Positions 17,568 to 25,104 of a stretch of 64,000 bases of DNA are shown piece after piece. The notes under the pieces were generated by a model. The model was not told the DNA's origin. It worked only from the letters and a program-made list of their open reading frames with translations, and did not search any database. The stretch is from CBDBJR01 sp965206445 (GTDB taxonomy: Bacteria > Pseudomonadota > Gammaproteobacteria > Arenicellales > Poriferihabitantaceae), in NCBI GenBank assembly GCA_965206445.1, contig CBDBJR010000001.1, forward strand, positions 310,001-374,000, given 5' to 3'. A program made the translations under genes and the position numbers. How positions within the stretch are numbered: the first letter of the stretch is position 1; every line of letters starts with the position of its first letter.

Positions 17568-19100
17568 TTAATCTAGTTCTACTCTTACTGCTCCACTCAT
17601 TAGCTTCGGCAATATTGTATCGCGAAGACCTTCAAGAGTCTTTATGGCAGAGATATTGTTAAAGATTTTATCAATCTTAGGTTTCACAGTGCTTGCAAAT
17701 GTGATGACTTTCTCTTTATTAGGTATTTTGAATCTATAGCTTGGGATAGCTCTCCTGTTCATATGTAATACCGTAGTTCCATTTGAACAGCCTAAACAGT
17801 GACTTTTAAATTGTCTTGATTTGAACAGATAAAACAAAAATTCCTTGCTTAGCCACTTTTCAGCACTTTCAACTTTCATTAAATCCATTGTTATAACTAA
17901 AGTATCATATTTATCTGGATGAACCACCAAAGCAGGATTGCCGATTATGTCTGCTTCTTGTGTGATGTCAGTATGGGATACTACCAAGTCACCTTGCCTT
18001 ACAATCTGGCTGTCTTTGAATTTTCCGACAAACTCCTTGTAGCCATCCATACGAAAGGAACCATCACGAGCAAAGTTCTTTAGTGTTACCAAGGCAATGT
18101 TTGAAGGTTGTAATTCAGTGCTCCTATAGGAATGGCCTGTTATACATTTCACAAGTTTTCCTAATTCTATTTTTTCCCACCTCTCATCCGCATCTTCCAC
18201 AAACCACTTGCGAAACAATGTCTGTGCCATATCCTCAAGTGTTTTGTTCTGGCGGTGCAGCAAGTCTATTTTGTCGTCCAGAGATGATAACACTTCGGCA
18301 ATGACTTTTTGATCGGGAAGTGATGGGAGAGTAATCTTTAAATTTTTTAAGAATGTCGCAGGTTGAGCCAATGAAGGTACTCCTGTTTGGCTTGAATTTG
18401 CTAGTATCTGATGCTGTCCATATGGGGATTTAAAATAATAAGTTATAAATTCATAATTTATCTTGTCTTTTCGGCATCGCAAATAGAATTGGCGTTGTGA
18501 TAATACATATCTCTTAAACTGAGAATTTTTTGGAATAAAAGAAACTTGCCCTATGTTGCCTGCATGTGTGAAAATCACATCGCCACGGAATACATTAGAG
18601 TTTCTGAGTTTATCCGCATGTTCCTCCGAAATGAAGTTAAATTTATTATCTCTTAATCTCGTTTCATGTAAATGTTGACCGCTTATTATTGGTATTCCTT
18701 TGGTTTTGAATGTCTCTACTTTAATATTTGAACCAAATGGCCCCATAGCAATCTTTTCCGCCACATCCTCCAACCTCACCTCGCGCCACCTCTCCAATCC
18801 TCTCTGCACCACCACATACCGTTGCCCGACACTCTCTGCAAACTTTTCGGGGTTGCTCTCCCAATCCATCACACCGACGGAAACCAACAAGCTGCTTTCT
18901 TCAAACGCTTCCTTGAGGTCGCCAACCTCTGCCGAACTGCACCCGAACACTGCTAGATCCAAGTCGGATATGTCGCTGGCTTTCCAGGTAACTCGTGAGC
19001 CATACGCCCAGACTGTTTTGCCGGGAATGTGTCGCCGGATGATTACTTTAACCAATCCGAGTTGTTCGTGTTCCAAGTCAATAAGTTTCTCTTTGCTCAT
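17568..19100 (-). CDS. hsdS: Type I specificity subunit HsdS with N-terminal MNT nucleotidyltransferase domain
   Basis: Residues 106-510 form a complete HsdS with two target-recognition halves: the first begins WREVRLEDVAEKIAMGPFGSN and the second WEKIELGKLVKCITGHSYRS. Each ends in the expected conserved helix (LDDKIDLLHRQNKTLEDMAQ and RDTILPKLMSGAV). Ahead of it, residues 1-100 are a minimal nucleotidyltransferase: YGSR at 33-36 and DLDL at 46-49 fit the GS-x10-DxD signature. HsdS normally starts at the recognition domain, so this is a fusion. The start overlaps the ORF6N stop by one base (TAATG). In a neighbouring broken module the MNT gene is separate and overlaps hsdS, supporting a functional link. 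Confidence 0.9.
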   Translation of the reverse strand: MSKEKLIDLEHEQLGLVKVIIRRHIPGKTVWAYGSRVTWKASDISDLDLAVFGCSSAEVGDLKEAFEESSLLVSVGVMDWESNPEKFAESVGQRYVVVQRGLERWREVRLEDVAEKIAMGPFGSNIKVETFKTKGIPIISGQHLHETRLRDNKFNFISEEHADKLRNSNVFRGDVIFTHAGNIGQVSFIPKNSQFKRYVLSQRQFYLRCRKDKINYEFITYYFKSPYGQHQILANSSQTGVPSLAQPATFLKNLKITLPSLPDQKVIAEVLSSLDDKIDLLHRQNKTLEDMAQTLFRKWFVEDADERWEKIELGKLVKCITGHSYRSTELQPSNIALVTLKNFARDGSFRMDGYKEFVGKFKDSQIVRQGDLVVSHTDITQEADIIGNPALVVHPDKYDTLVITMDLMKVESAEKWLSKEFLFYLFKSRQFKSHCLGCSNGTTVLHMNRRAIPSYRFKIPNKEKVITFASTVKPKIDKIFNNISAIKTLEGLRDTILPKLMSGAVRVELD

Positions 19101-19978
19101 TATCCCGCCTCTATCTTTGCAACTATCTCATCCGCTGATATTCCTATTTTTGCAAAAGCAAACCACTTTTTGCCGAGATCTTTCAGTGAAGCTCCAATAT
19201 GGAAAACGCTTGTTTTGTCAATAATTAAGAATCTGTCATGAGATTTTTCAAAAACCTTAATCTCTATGGGGATGTATTGTTGATTAAATATTTCAATGTC
19301 TTTTTTCAAAGATGAGTCGATCTTTTTAGTATAAATTACTACTGTTGTCGATTTGGAACGCTTTGTAAAAAGTAGCAATACACTCTCATCAATGTAGTTG
19401 TCTATCAATATAATTGATTTTTTGGCGTTTCTTATTATGTCGGATACAAAAGCGCGCGCATCGAACACCTGACCGTCATAAAAAATGCCTTGTTCCGGAT
19501 GAAGGGTTTCCCTTTCTATTGCCTTGAATATTTGATCAAATTTTCCGTCGGCTTCAATTTGCTTTTCTTCTACCTTGTTTAAACGCTGAAGAATAGCGGT
19601 GTTATTTGCTATCAATTTGCGCATATTTACAAAAGCCCGCATAATTTCGATGCTTACTTTTATTGCTGTTTCACTTCTCAGAACCGCTGACAGCATGGCA
19701 ATGCCTTGCTCTGTAAATACATAGGGCAGATGCCTTCTTCCTCCATGTTCACTTGAGGTAACAAGTTGTGACCTCAAGTTTTGATATTCTTCCATGGTTA
19801 ATTGGAATCTAAACTCCGCCGGAAATCGTGCACTGTTTCTTTTAGTGGCCTGATTGAAAACTTTTGTTTCAACGCCGTATATCTTTGCAAGATCGCTATC
19901 AAGCATGACTTGCGCACCGCGGACAGTGTAAATCCGCCGTTCAATCGTATTGGCAATTTTGTCAGATTCATCACTCAT
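19100..19978 (-). CDS. ORF6N-domain DNA-binding protein
   Basis: The 292-residue protein begins with an ORF6N domain, a phage-type DNA-binding module (RRIYTVRGAQVMLDSDLAKIY, VFNQATKRNSARFPAEFRF, YVFTEQGIAMLSAVLRS). A coiled segment with a glutamine-rich stretch follows. The C-terminal half has HDRFLIID, which resembles the HxK(x)4D motif of phospholipase D-like folds with Arg in place of Lys. Genes of this kind often sit between hsdM and hsdS. Here it overlaps hsdM by 8 bp and hsdS by 1 bp, so all three are translationally coupled. A role in regulating or guarding the restriction system is plausible but unproven. Confidence 0.88.
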   Translation of the reverse strand: MSDESDKIANTIERRIYTVRGAQVMLDSDLAKIYGVETKVFNQATKRNSARFPAEFRFQLTMEEYQNLRSQLVTSSEHGGRRHLPYVFTEQGIAMLSAVLRSETAIKVSIEIMRAFVNMRKLIANNTAILQRLNKVEEKQIEADGKFDQIFKAIERETLHPEQGIFYDGQVFDARAFVSDIIRNAKKSIILIDNYIDESVLLLFTKRSKSTTVVIYTKKIDSSLKKDIEIFNQQYIPIEIKVFEKSHDRFLIIDKTSVFHIGASLKDLGKKWFAFAKIGISADEIVAKIEAG

Positions 19979-21536
19979 ACTCGATCTTCCTCAGATTCTC
20001 CAAAATCCGCGCGTTCAACTCTGCCTCTTCCTTTATCTGCCCCTCAAACTCCGCTTTGAGTGCGGTAAATCTCTCTTCAAAGTCAAAATCATCCTCGGTT
20101 TCCGCCAGCCCCACATAGCGCCCCGGACTCAGCACATAGTCCAACACTGCGACCTTTTCCGTCTTGACCGAGGCGCAAAATCCGGGGATGTCTGCATAGC
20201 TTCCGTCCGTCTTCCTCCACTGGTGGTAGGTGTTGACAACCCTGGCTATATCCTCATCCGAAAACTCCCGTGTGCGGCGGTTGATCAAATGCCCCGACTC
20301 GCCCGCGTCTATGAACAGAATCTCATCCTGGCGTTTCCGGTCGCCGTTGTAGCCGTGCCGTTTGTTGGAGACAAACCATAGGCAGGCGGGGATTTGTGTG
20401 TTCAGGAACAGCTTTGCCGGCAGATTGACAATGCAGTCCACAATGCCGGCGTCGATGATGTTTTTGCGGATGACGTCTTCGTTGGATGATTTTGAGGTGA
20501 GCGAGCCCTTTGACAGCACGAAGCCGGCTGCGCCTTTGGGGGCGAGGTGGTGTATGAAGTGCTGCACCCAGGCGAAGTTGGCGTTGCCGGTCGGCGGAAT
20601 GCCGTATTTCCATCGGCTGTCGTCTGCCAGTTGTTTGCCGCTCCAGTCGCTGTCGTTGAAGGGCGGGTTGGCGAGGATGAAGTCGGCTTTCAAGTCGGGG
20701 TGGGCGTTGTTCAGGAATGAGCCTTCGTTGTTCCATTTCACCTGCCCGCCGTCTATCTGGCGAATGGCCAGGTTCATCCGGCAGAGGCGGTAGGTGGTCT
20801 GGTTGCTTTCCTGTCCATAGATGGAGATGTTGTCGATGTTGCCCTGGTGCTGTTTGACGAATTTCTCACTCATCACGAACATGCCGCCGCTGCCGCAGCA
20901 GGGGTCGAACACCCGGCCCTGGTACGGCTCTATCATTTCCACCAGCAGCTTTACAATCGAGCTCGGGGTGTAGAACTGGCCGCCTTTTTTGCCTTCGGTG
21001 AGGGCGAACTGGCCGAGAAAATATTCATACACTTTGCCGAGCAGGTCTCTCGATTTCGCGGCTTCATCGCCGAGGGCGATGTTGCCGACCAGGTCGATCA
21101 GCTCGCCCAGCGTTGCGGATGCGACATTCGGCCTGGAGAATACTTTCGGCAGAATGCCTTTCAGGGTGTTGTTTTCTCTTTCTATGGCCTCCATGGATTC
21201 GTCTAAAACGGTGCCGATGGCTTCCTGTCTTGCCTGCGCCTTGATGTGGTGCCATCTTGCGTTCGGCGGCACCCAGAAAACGTTTTCTGCTCTGTATTCG
21301 TCCGGGTCTTCGGGGTCGGCGTGTTGATATTCCCCTTCGCCGGCGATGAGTCTGGCGTGCAGGGTTTCAAAGGAGTCGGAGATGTATTTGAGGAACACCA
21401 GGCCGAGCACAACGTGTTTGTATTCCGCCGCGTCTATGTTGTTGCGCAGCTTGTCCGCGGCTTTGAATAGCTGGTTTTCAAAATTGCCCGCTTTTTCGGC
21501 GTGGTTTTCGGTCGTGGTCTTGCTGTCGGTCAACAT
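19971..21536 (-). CDS. hsdM: Type I DNA methyltransferase subunit HsdM, copy 1 (intact)
   Basis: HsdM transfers a methyl group from S-adenosylmethionine to adenine in the sequence chosen by HsdS. The 521-residue protein has the N-terminal helical domain (FENQLFKAADKLRNNIDAAEY), the AdoMet motif DPCCGSGGMF and catalytic NPPF. The motif X region is GGQFYTPSSIVKLLVEMI. The C-terminus overlaps ORF6N by 8 bp. It is nearly identical to copy 2 at 25094-26617, but retains a 45-bp segment missing there. The start context has GGAG 5 bp upstream of ATG. A TATTATAA on the minus strand (21573-21580) may be a -10 element. Confidence 0.95.
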   Translation of the reverse strand: MLTDSKTTTENHAEKAGNFENQLFKAADKLRNNIDAAEYKHVVLGLVFLKYISDSFETLHARLIAGEGEYQHADPEDPDEYRAENVFWVPPNARWHHIKAQARQEAIGTVLDESMEAIERENNTLKGILPKVFSRPNVASATLGELIDLVGNIALGDEAAKSRDLLGKVYEYFLGQFALTEGKKGGQFYTPSSIVKLLVEMIEPYQGRVFDPCCGSGGMFVMSEKFVKQHQGNIDNISIYGQESNQTTYRLCRMNLAIRQIDGGQVKWNNEGSFLNNAHPDLKADFILANPPFNDSDWSGKQLADDSRWKYGIPPTGNANFAWVQHFIHHLAPKGAAGFVLSKGSLTSKSSNEDVIRKNIIDAGIVDCIVNLPAKLFLNTQIPACLWFVSNKRHGYNGDRKRQDEILFIDAGESGHLINRRTREFSDEDIARVVNTYHQWRKTDGSYADIPGFCASVKTEKVAVLDYVLSPGRYVGLAETEDDFDFEERFTALKAEFEGQIKEEAELNARILENLRKIEYE

Positions 21537-21702
21537 GGTTTCTCCAAAATGAGTGCTCGCAGGGGAAAGGCGTTATAATAGCGCATTATGGTTGCCGGGT
21601 GGCAGTGCTGCCACGGCGCACCGTCGGTTTTTTAATTTTTTCCAGGCTTGCGCCGTCAATATCGGCATCTGTGCAGCGCGCTGAGCGGGTGCGGGGTCGG
21701 GG

Positions 21703-22683
21703 TTATTGCGGGGCCGCGCAGGCCGCCAGCAGTTGGCGGCTGAAAGAGTTGTTTCCGGAGGTGGTCATTACCAGATCTTCCTGCGCCCGTGTCATGCCGA
21801 CGTAAAGCAGACGGGCGTTTTTCTCCGTGTCTTCCCGGTCTTCCATATCGCCGACGCCGACAATGATGACCCGCGGGAATTCCAGGCCCTTGCTGCTGTG
21901 CAGTGTCATGAGGGATACCCGGTCTTGCGCCGGGTCGTACGCGCTTTTATTTTCTTTGCTGGCCAGTTGCAGGCAGGGAATGCTGATGCGTTTTAACGCC
22001 TGCCGCAGTTTCTCGCCCCGATAGTGTTTGTCGTATAGCACGGCCATGTCTGCCCAGGCCACCTTGTCTTCATGCCAGCGCTGTATGCAGCGGACGGCGT
22101 AATCGAGTTCTTGCGTGAAATTGCCCGCGCGCCGCACTTCCGGGGCGGGACCGCGATTGCCCGCCGCTTCCGGCACAATCAGCGGGATGTGGTCGTCATC
22201 CGCGTTTTGCGGTTTGAGATAGTGTGCCGCGAAACGGTAGGCAAAGCGCAATATCTCGCGCGTGTTACGGTAATTCAGCCGTAATATGGTGGTGCGCCCC
22301 CGCGCCTTTATGCCGACGCTGGACAGGCTGAAATTCAACCCGGTGCGGTTCTTGTAGATGGATTGCGCGTCATCGTACAGCAGCAGCACCGAATCCGTTT
22401 CCGGGTCTACCATCTGCACTACCAGTTTAAGCCAGCTCTCTTCAAAGTCGTGGCCTTCGTCAATCATCAGCGCGCCGTATTGCGCACGCGGGATCCGGCC
22501 CTGATCGACGGCATGGATAACGGTTGCCACTAATCTTTCCACATAAGATTCACCGAATGCCGGCCGGTCCACATGATAGGTCCTTAACTGCTCTGTGCAC
22601 CAGTCGTGAAAGTGATATACATGCACCTGCCTGTCTATACCCCTGGCCTCGATGAACCGGCGCAGCTTTGCGCCAGCGTAATG
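21703..22683 (-). pseudogene. NERD/UvrD-like helicase, 3' fragment
   Basis: This fragment encodes the last 307 codons or so of the helicase present in full at 26784-28643. It keeps MIDEGHDFEESW, LRLNYRNTREILRFAYR and LMTLHSSKGLEFPRVIIVG, but lacks the NERD domain and Walker A. The break is at about 22683, where it abuts the 5' fragment of an hsdS gene. A 1-bp deletion next to the break (AGCTTTGCGCC against AGCTTCGCCGCC) puts it out of frame with the hsdS remnant. A GTG at 22626 could start a truncated protein, but without the P-loop it would not be an ATPase. Confidence 0.88.
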
Positions 22684-22880
22684 AACTCACTCTCGCTTAC
22701 TCTTTTTGTATCTGGCTTTATTATAATTTTGCCTTGTATCAAATTATTGCCATTCAAAAAAAAGTATTCCCCCACATCATCGTAGGAAGGAGTTCCATGA
22801 AGTCTATCTCCGATTTTTGATGTGACTTCTGTTAATATCACTTTACGCCAGCTGGTTTTTTGAAAAGACTTTTCACTCAT
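22635..22880 (-). pseudogene. hsdS: HsdS 5' fragment
   Basis: The first 65 or so residues are a recognisable HsdS N-terminus (SWRKVILTEVTSKIGDRLHG, YFFLNGNNLIQGK, VSESEFITLA). After about 22683 the frame runs into helicase-derived DNA and ends 15 codons later. The start ATGAGTGA overlaps the stop of mntA by 8 bp. The rest of this hsdS is missing from the window. It differs from the intact hsdS, so it probably had another specificity. Confidence 0.8.
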
Positions 22881-23196
22881 TATAAAGCTGCTCTTTTGTA
22901 AACAATATCTGACCCTGTTGATCTATACGGTGTTTCAAAGGCGGATAGTTAATATGCCGGTATATGTAAATATCCACCTTGTAAGGCAGAAGGCTTTCAG
23001 AAAAACACGTCCACAACCGATCAGCTTTGGTTTCATCAATATCACCATAAAGGACCAGGTCAATATCCGAATTGTCTTTGTACTCCCCCGTAGCCCTCGA
23101 ACCATACAAGGAAACCTTGTCAATGTTAGAAGCATTCCGGGAAAGAATCTCCTTAATCATGCGGAGTTGATTTTTGTTGAGGCCGTGGTCAAGCAT
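22873..23196 (-). CDS. mntA: MntA-type nucleotidyltransferase (antitoxin)
   Basis: The 107-residue protein is a minimal nucleotidyltransferase. YGSRATGEY at 31-39 and SDIDL at 43-47 give the canonical GS-x10-DxD active site (Asp44 and Asp46). In characterised MntA-HepT pairs this enzyme AMPylates a tyrosine of the HEPN toxin and so neutralises it. I chose the ATG at 23196 because it overlaps the hepT stop by 8 bp (ATGCTTGA), whereas earlier in-frame ATGs lie deep in hepT. It overlaps the hsdS fragment by 8 bp. The last 90 residues are nearly identical to the MNT copy at 23804-24088, a sign of duplication. Confidence 0.88.
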   Translation of the reverse strand: MLDHGLNKNQLRMIKEILSRNASNIDKVSLYGSRATGEYKDNSDIDLVLYGDIDETKADRLWTCFSESLLPYKVDIYIYRHINYPPLKHRIDQQGQILFTKEQLYNE

Positions 23197-23623
23197 CGTG
23201 GAACGGATCATTTTCAATTGCCAGCACTTCATAGAGTTGTCCAAAGCATTGGAGATACCGTGCAACCACCTCTTCAAGCACAGTTTCAAACTTCTTGAAA
23301 TCGTAGGTGTGGCTCATTTTGTTGCGTGCATCCAAAGCCATCATCCAGCCTTCGCCATCGTCAATCAGTTTGGCAATGACCGCCTCTCTGATCACGGCGT
23401 TGGGTGTGACCTGGCTGAATACGGTATTTTGGTGCTCCAGGTAGTCCTTTATGGTTTTCCAGGCTAATTCCATACAGACTTCAAAGCGCTGTATCATCCC
23501 TTCTTTTCCCAGTTGATCCAGGGATTTTTCACTATATCTGTCGGCAGCTTCCTGCAACAAAAAATACGATCTTTTGAAGTTGTCAAAACGGTATTGCCAG
23601 CGTAGTTTTTCTTGCGTCATCAT
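23189..23623 (-). CDS. hepT: HepT-type HEPN toxin / nucleotidyltransferase substrate-binding protein
   Basis: The 144-residue all-helical protein belongs to the HI0074-like HEPN family. RNKMSHTY puts Arg100, His105 and Tyr107 in the RX4HXY arrangement of HepT toxins, in which Arg and His form the RNase site and Tyr is the AMPylation target. It also shows the family pattern QRFEVCMELAWKTIKDYLE. It starts at ATGATG, overlapping the stop of an hsdM fragment by 4 bp (ATGA), and ends in an overlap with mntA. The pair is thus inserted in a translationally coupled hsdM-hepT-mntA-hsdS string. Activity on RNA is inferred from the family. Confidence 0.88.
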   Translation of the reverse strand: MMTQEKLRWQYRFDNFKRSYFLLQEAADRYSEKSLDQLGKEGMIQRFEVCMELAWKTIKDYLEHQNTVFSQVTPNAVIREAVIAKLIDDGEGWMMALDARNKMSHTYDFKKFETVLEEVVARYLQCFGQLYEVLAIENDPFHDA

Positions 23624-23803
23624 GCTTTCTCCAATTTCACTTTTGCCAGATTTTCTAAAATTCTCTTGTTAAGATTTTGCTCTTCCTTTATCTGCCCCTC
23701 AAACTCCGCTTTGAGTGCAGTAAATCTTTCTTCGAAGTCAGAATCATCTTCTGTTTCCGCCATCCCCACATAGCGCTCCGGACTCAGCACATAGTCCAAC
23801 TCT
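23620..23803 (-). pseudogene. hsdM: HsdM 3' fragment (third hsdM)
   Basis: On the minus strand this 184-bp piece encodes the HsdM C-terminus: YVLSPERYVGMAETEDDSDF, then FEERFTALKAEFEGQI, then ILENLAKVKLEKA and stop. It differs from hsdM1 and hsdM2 at many positions, so it derives from a distinct hsdM rather than from the recent duplication. It begins abruptly at about 23803, where it meets the end of a second MNT gene, and its stop overlaps hepT. Together with the 5' fragment at 28768-28881 it may be the two ends of one ancestral gene. Confidence 0.85.
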
Positions 23804-24088
23804 ATAAAGCTGCTCTTTTGTGAACAATATCTGACCCTGTTGATCTATACGGCGCTTCAAAGGCGGATAGTTAATATGCCGGTATATGTAAATGTCCACC
23901 TTGTAAGGCAGAAGGCTTTCAGAAAAACACGTCCATAAACGATCAGCTTTGGCTTCATCGATATTGCCGTAAAGCTCCAGGTCAATATCTGAATAGCTTT
24001 TGTAGGTTCCCGTTGCTTTTGAACCGAGCAAGGATGCTTTTTCAATACCGGGGCAATTTTCGCGATACTGCTCTTTGCGCATAATCAT
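23744..24088 (-). CDS. MNT-type nucleotidyltransferase, second copy with altered C-terminus
   Basis: The catalytic signature is present: LGSKATGTY at 21-29 and SDIDL at 33-37. Residues from about 45 to 95 are almost identical to MntA at 22873-23196, while the N-terminus is shorter and different. The gene breaks at about 23803, two codons before its normal stop, and the frame then runs about 20 codons through hsdM-derived DNA in the wrong frame (RVGLCAESGALCGDGGNRR). It may still fold. It overlaps the RhuM stop by 4 bp (ATGA). No HEPN partner lies directly beside it; its original downstream partner is lost. Confidence 0.75.
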   Translation of the reverse strand: MIMRKEQYRENCPGIEKASLLGSKATGTYKSYSDIDLELYGNIDEAKADRLWTCFSESLLPYKVDIYIYRHINYPPLKRRIDQQGQILFTKEQLYRVGLCAESGALCGDGGNRR

Positions 24089-25104
24089 CCCCGCCTTTTC
24101 TTGCCCAGAAATTTTTTTACCTCTTTTTCAAAATCCGATTCTATTGGTTGATTTTTGTTGAATTCCAGGTATTCCGCTAACGCTTTCTTTTCGGCTTTCC
24201 CTTTGGATAAGACACCTTTGTTTTTCAAAATTTTGTATTCGTTGAAACTCAGAAACTTGTCCACGCTTTCGGCAAACTCTTTCATGCTAAAAAATTGCCG
24301 ATTTTCGATCAAATTTTCAATGTAGTCAAAAAACCCCGTGATGGTGCGCTCGAGGCGTTTGATTTCCGCTTCCTGCAAATAATTCTTTGCTATTGTCACA
24401 TCGCTTGCCACAACTCTGCCTGTTGGCGCATTCTTCCATGTGGTCAAGCCCATATAGGGTTTTTCTCTGTCCGCCTTGGAGTGAATAATTTCCGCCGCGG
24501 TCTGTCCTGTAATGGCAAAATGAAACTTGTTTTGCACCATTGCGTAAAAGTCTTTGGTCGTTTGTGACTGCGGGTCGTAATCGATGCTACATTCCGCGAA
24601 AATGTCAGTAATCTGCAAATAAATCCGCCGCTCACTGGCGCGAATAGAACGAACCCGTTCCAGAAGTTCCTTGAAATAATCCCTACCAAAGACCCGCGTG
24701 CCCTGCTCGAGCTGTTGGTCATTCATGGCAAAGCCCTTGATAATGTATTCTTTCAAAACCTGAGTCGCCCAGATGCGAAATTGTGTGGCACGCCTGGAGT
24801 TGACTCGATAGCCAACAGCAATGATGGCGTCGAGGTTGTAGAACTTCGTTTTGTAACGCTTTCCATCTCCGGCAGTAAGTTCCAAAATGGAACTTACTGA
24901 TTTTTCCGGCAATTCACCGCTCTTAAAGATGTTTCCGAGATGCTTGGTTATGGCGGGTCTTTGAACCCCGAACAATCGCGCAATATTTTCCTGCGTCAGC
25001 CACAATGTCTCATCTTGTAGCGTAACCTCGAGCCGCACCTCACCGTGAGGCGTGGTGTAAAGGATAAAATCGGGATTGCCGGAGGCCGGCGATTTATTTT
25101 TCAT
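24085..25104 (-). CDS. rhuM: RhuM family protein
   Basis: The 339-residue protein matches the RhuM family, named from a Salmonella pathogenicity island. The N-terminal helix-turn-helix region (LWLTQENIARLFGVQRPAITK) and the family core YNLDAIIAVGYRVNSRRATQ with FRIWATQVLKEYIIKGF are plain. The C-terminal half is helical with FFDYIENLIENR and ends in a lysine-rich tail. It overlaps hsdM2 by 11 bp at its start and MNT copy 2 by 4 bp at its end. RhuM genes frequently accompany hsdM, but the biochemical function is unknown. DNA binding is inferred from the HTH. Confidence 0.9.
   Translation of the reverse strand: MKNKSPASGNPDFILYTTPHGEVRLEVTLQDETLWLTQENIARLFGVQRPAITKHLGNIFKSGELPEKSVSSILELTAGDGKRYKTKFYNLDAIIAVGYRVNSRRATQFRIWATQVLKEYIIKGFAMNDQQLEQGTRVFGRDYFKELLERVRSIRASERRIYLQITDIFAECSIDYDPQSQTTKDFYAMVQNKFHFAITGQTAAEIIHSKADREKPYMGLTTWKNAPTGRVVASDVTIAKNYLQEAEIKRLERTITGFFDYIENLIENRQFFSMKEFAESVDKFLSFNEYKILKNKGVLSKGKAEKKALAEYLEFNKNQPIESDFEKEVKKFLGKKRRG

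Larger units (their letters stand above)
19971..22683 (-). repeat. Segmental duplication, copy A (hsdM1 plus helicase fragment)
   Basis: About 2.7 kb nearly identical to 25094-27768. It comprises hsdM, the 166-bp intergenic region and the last 320 codons of the helicase gene. The match stops abruptly near 22683, where hsdS-type sequence begins. The near identity at both coding and intergenic positions implies a recent duplication or continuing gene conversion. Confidence 0.9.
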
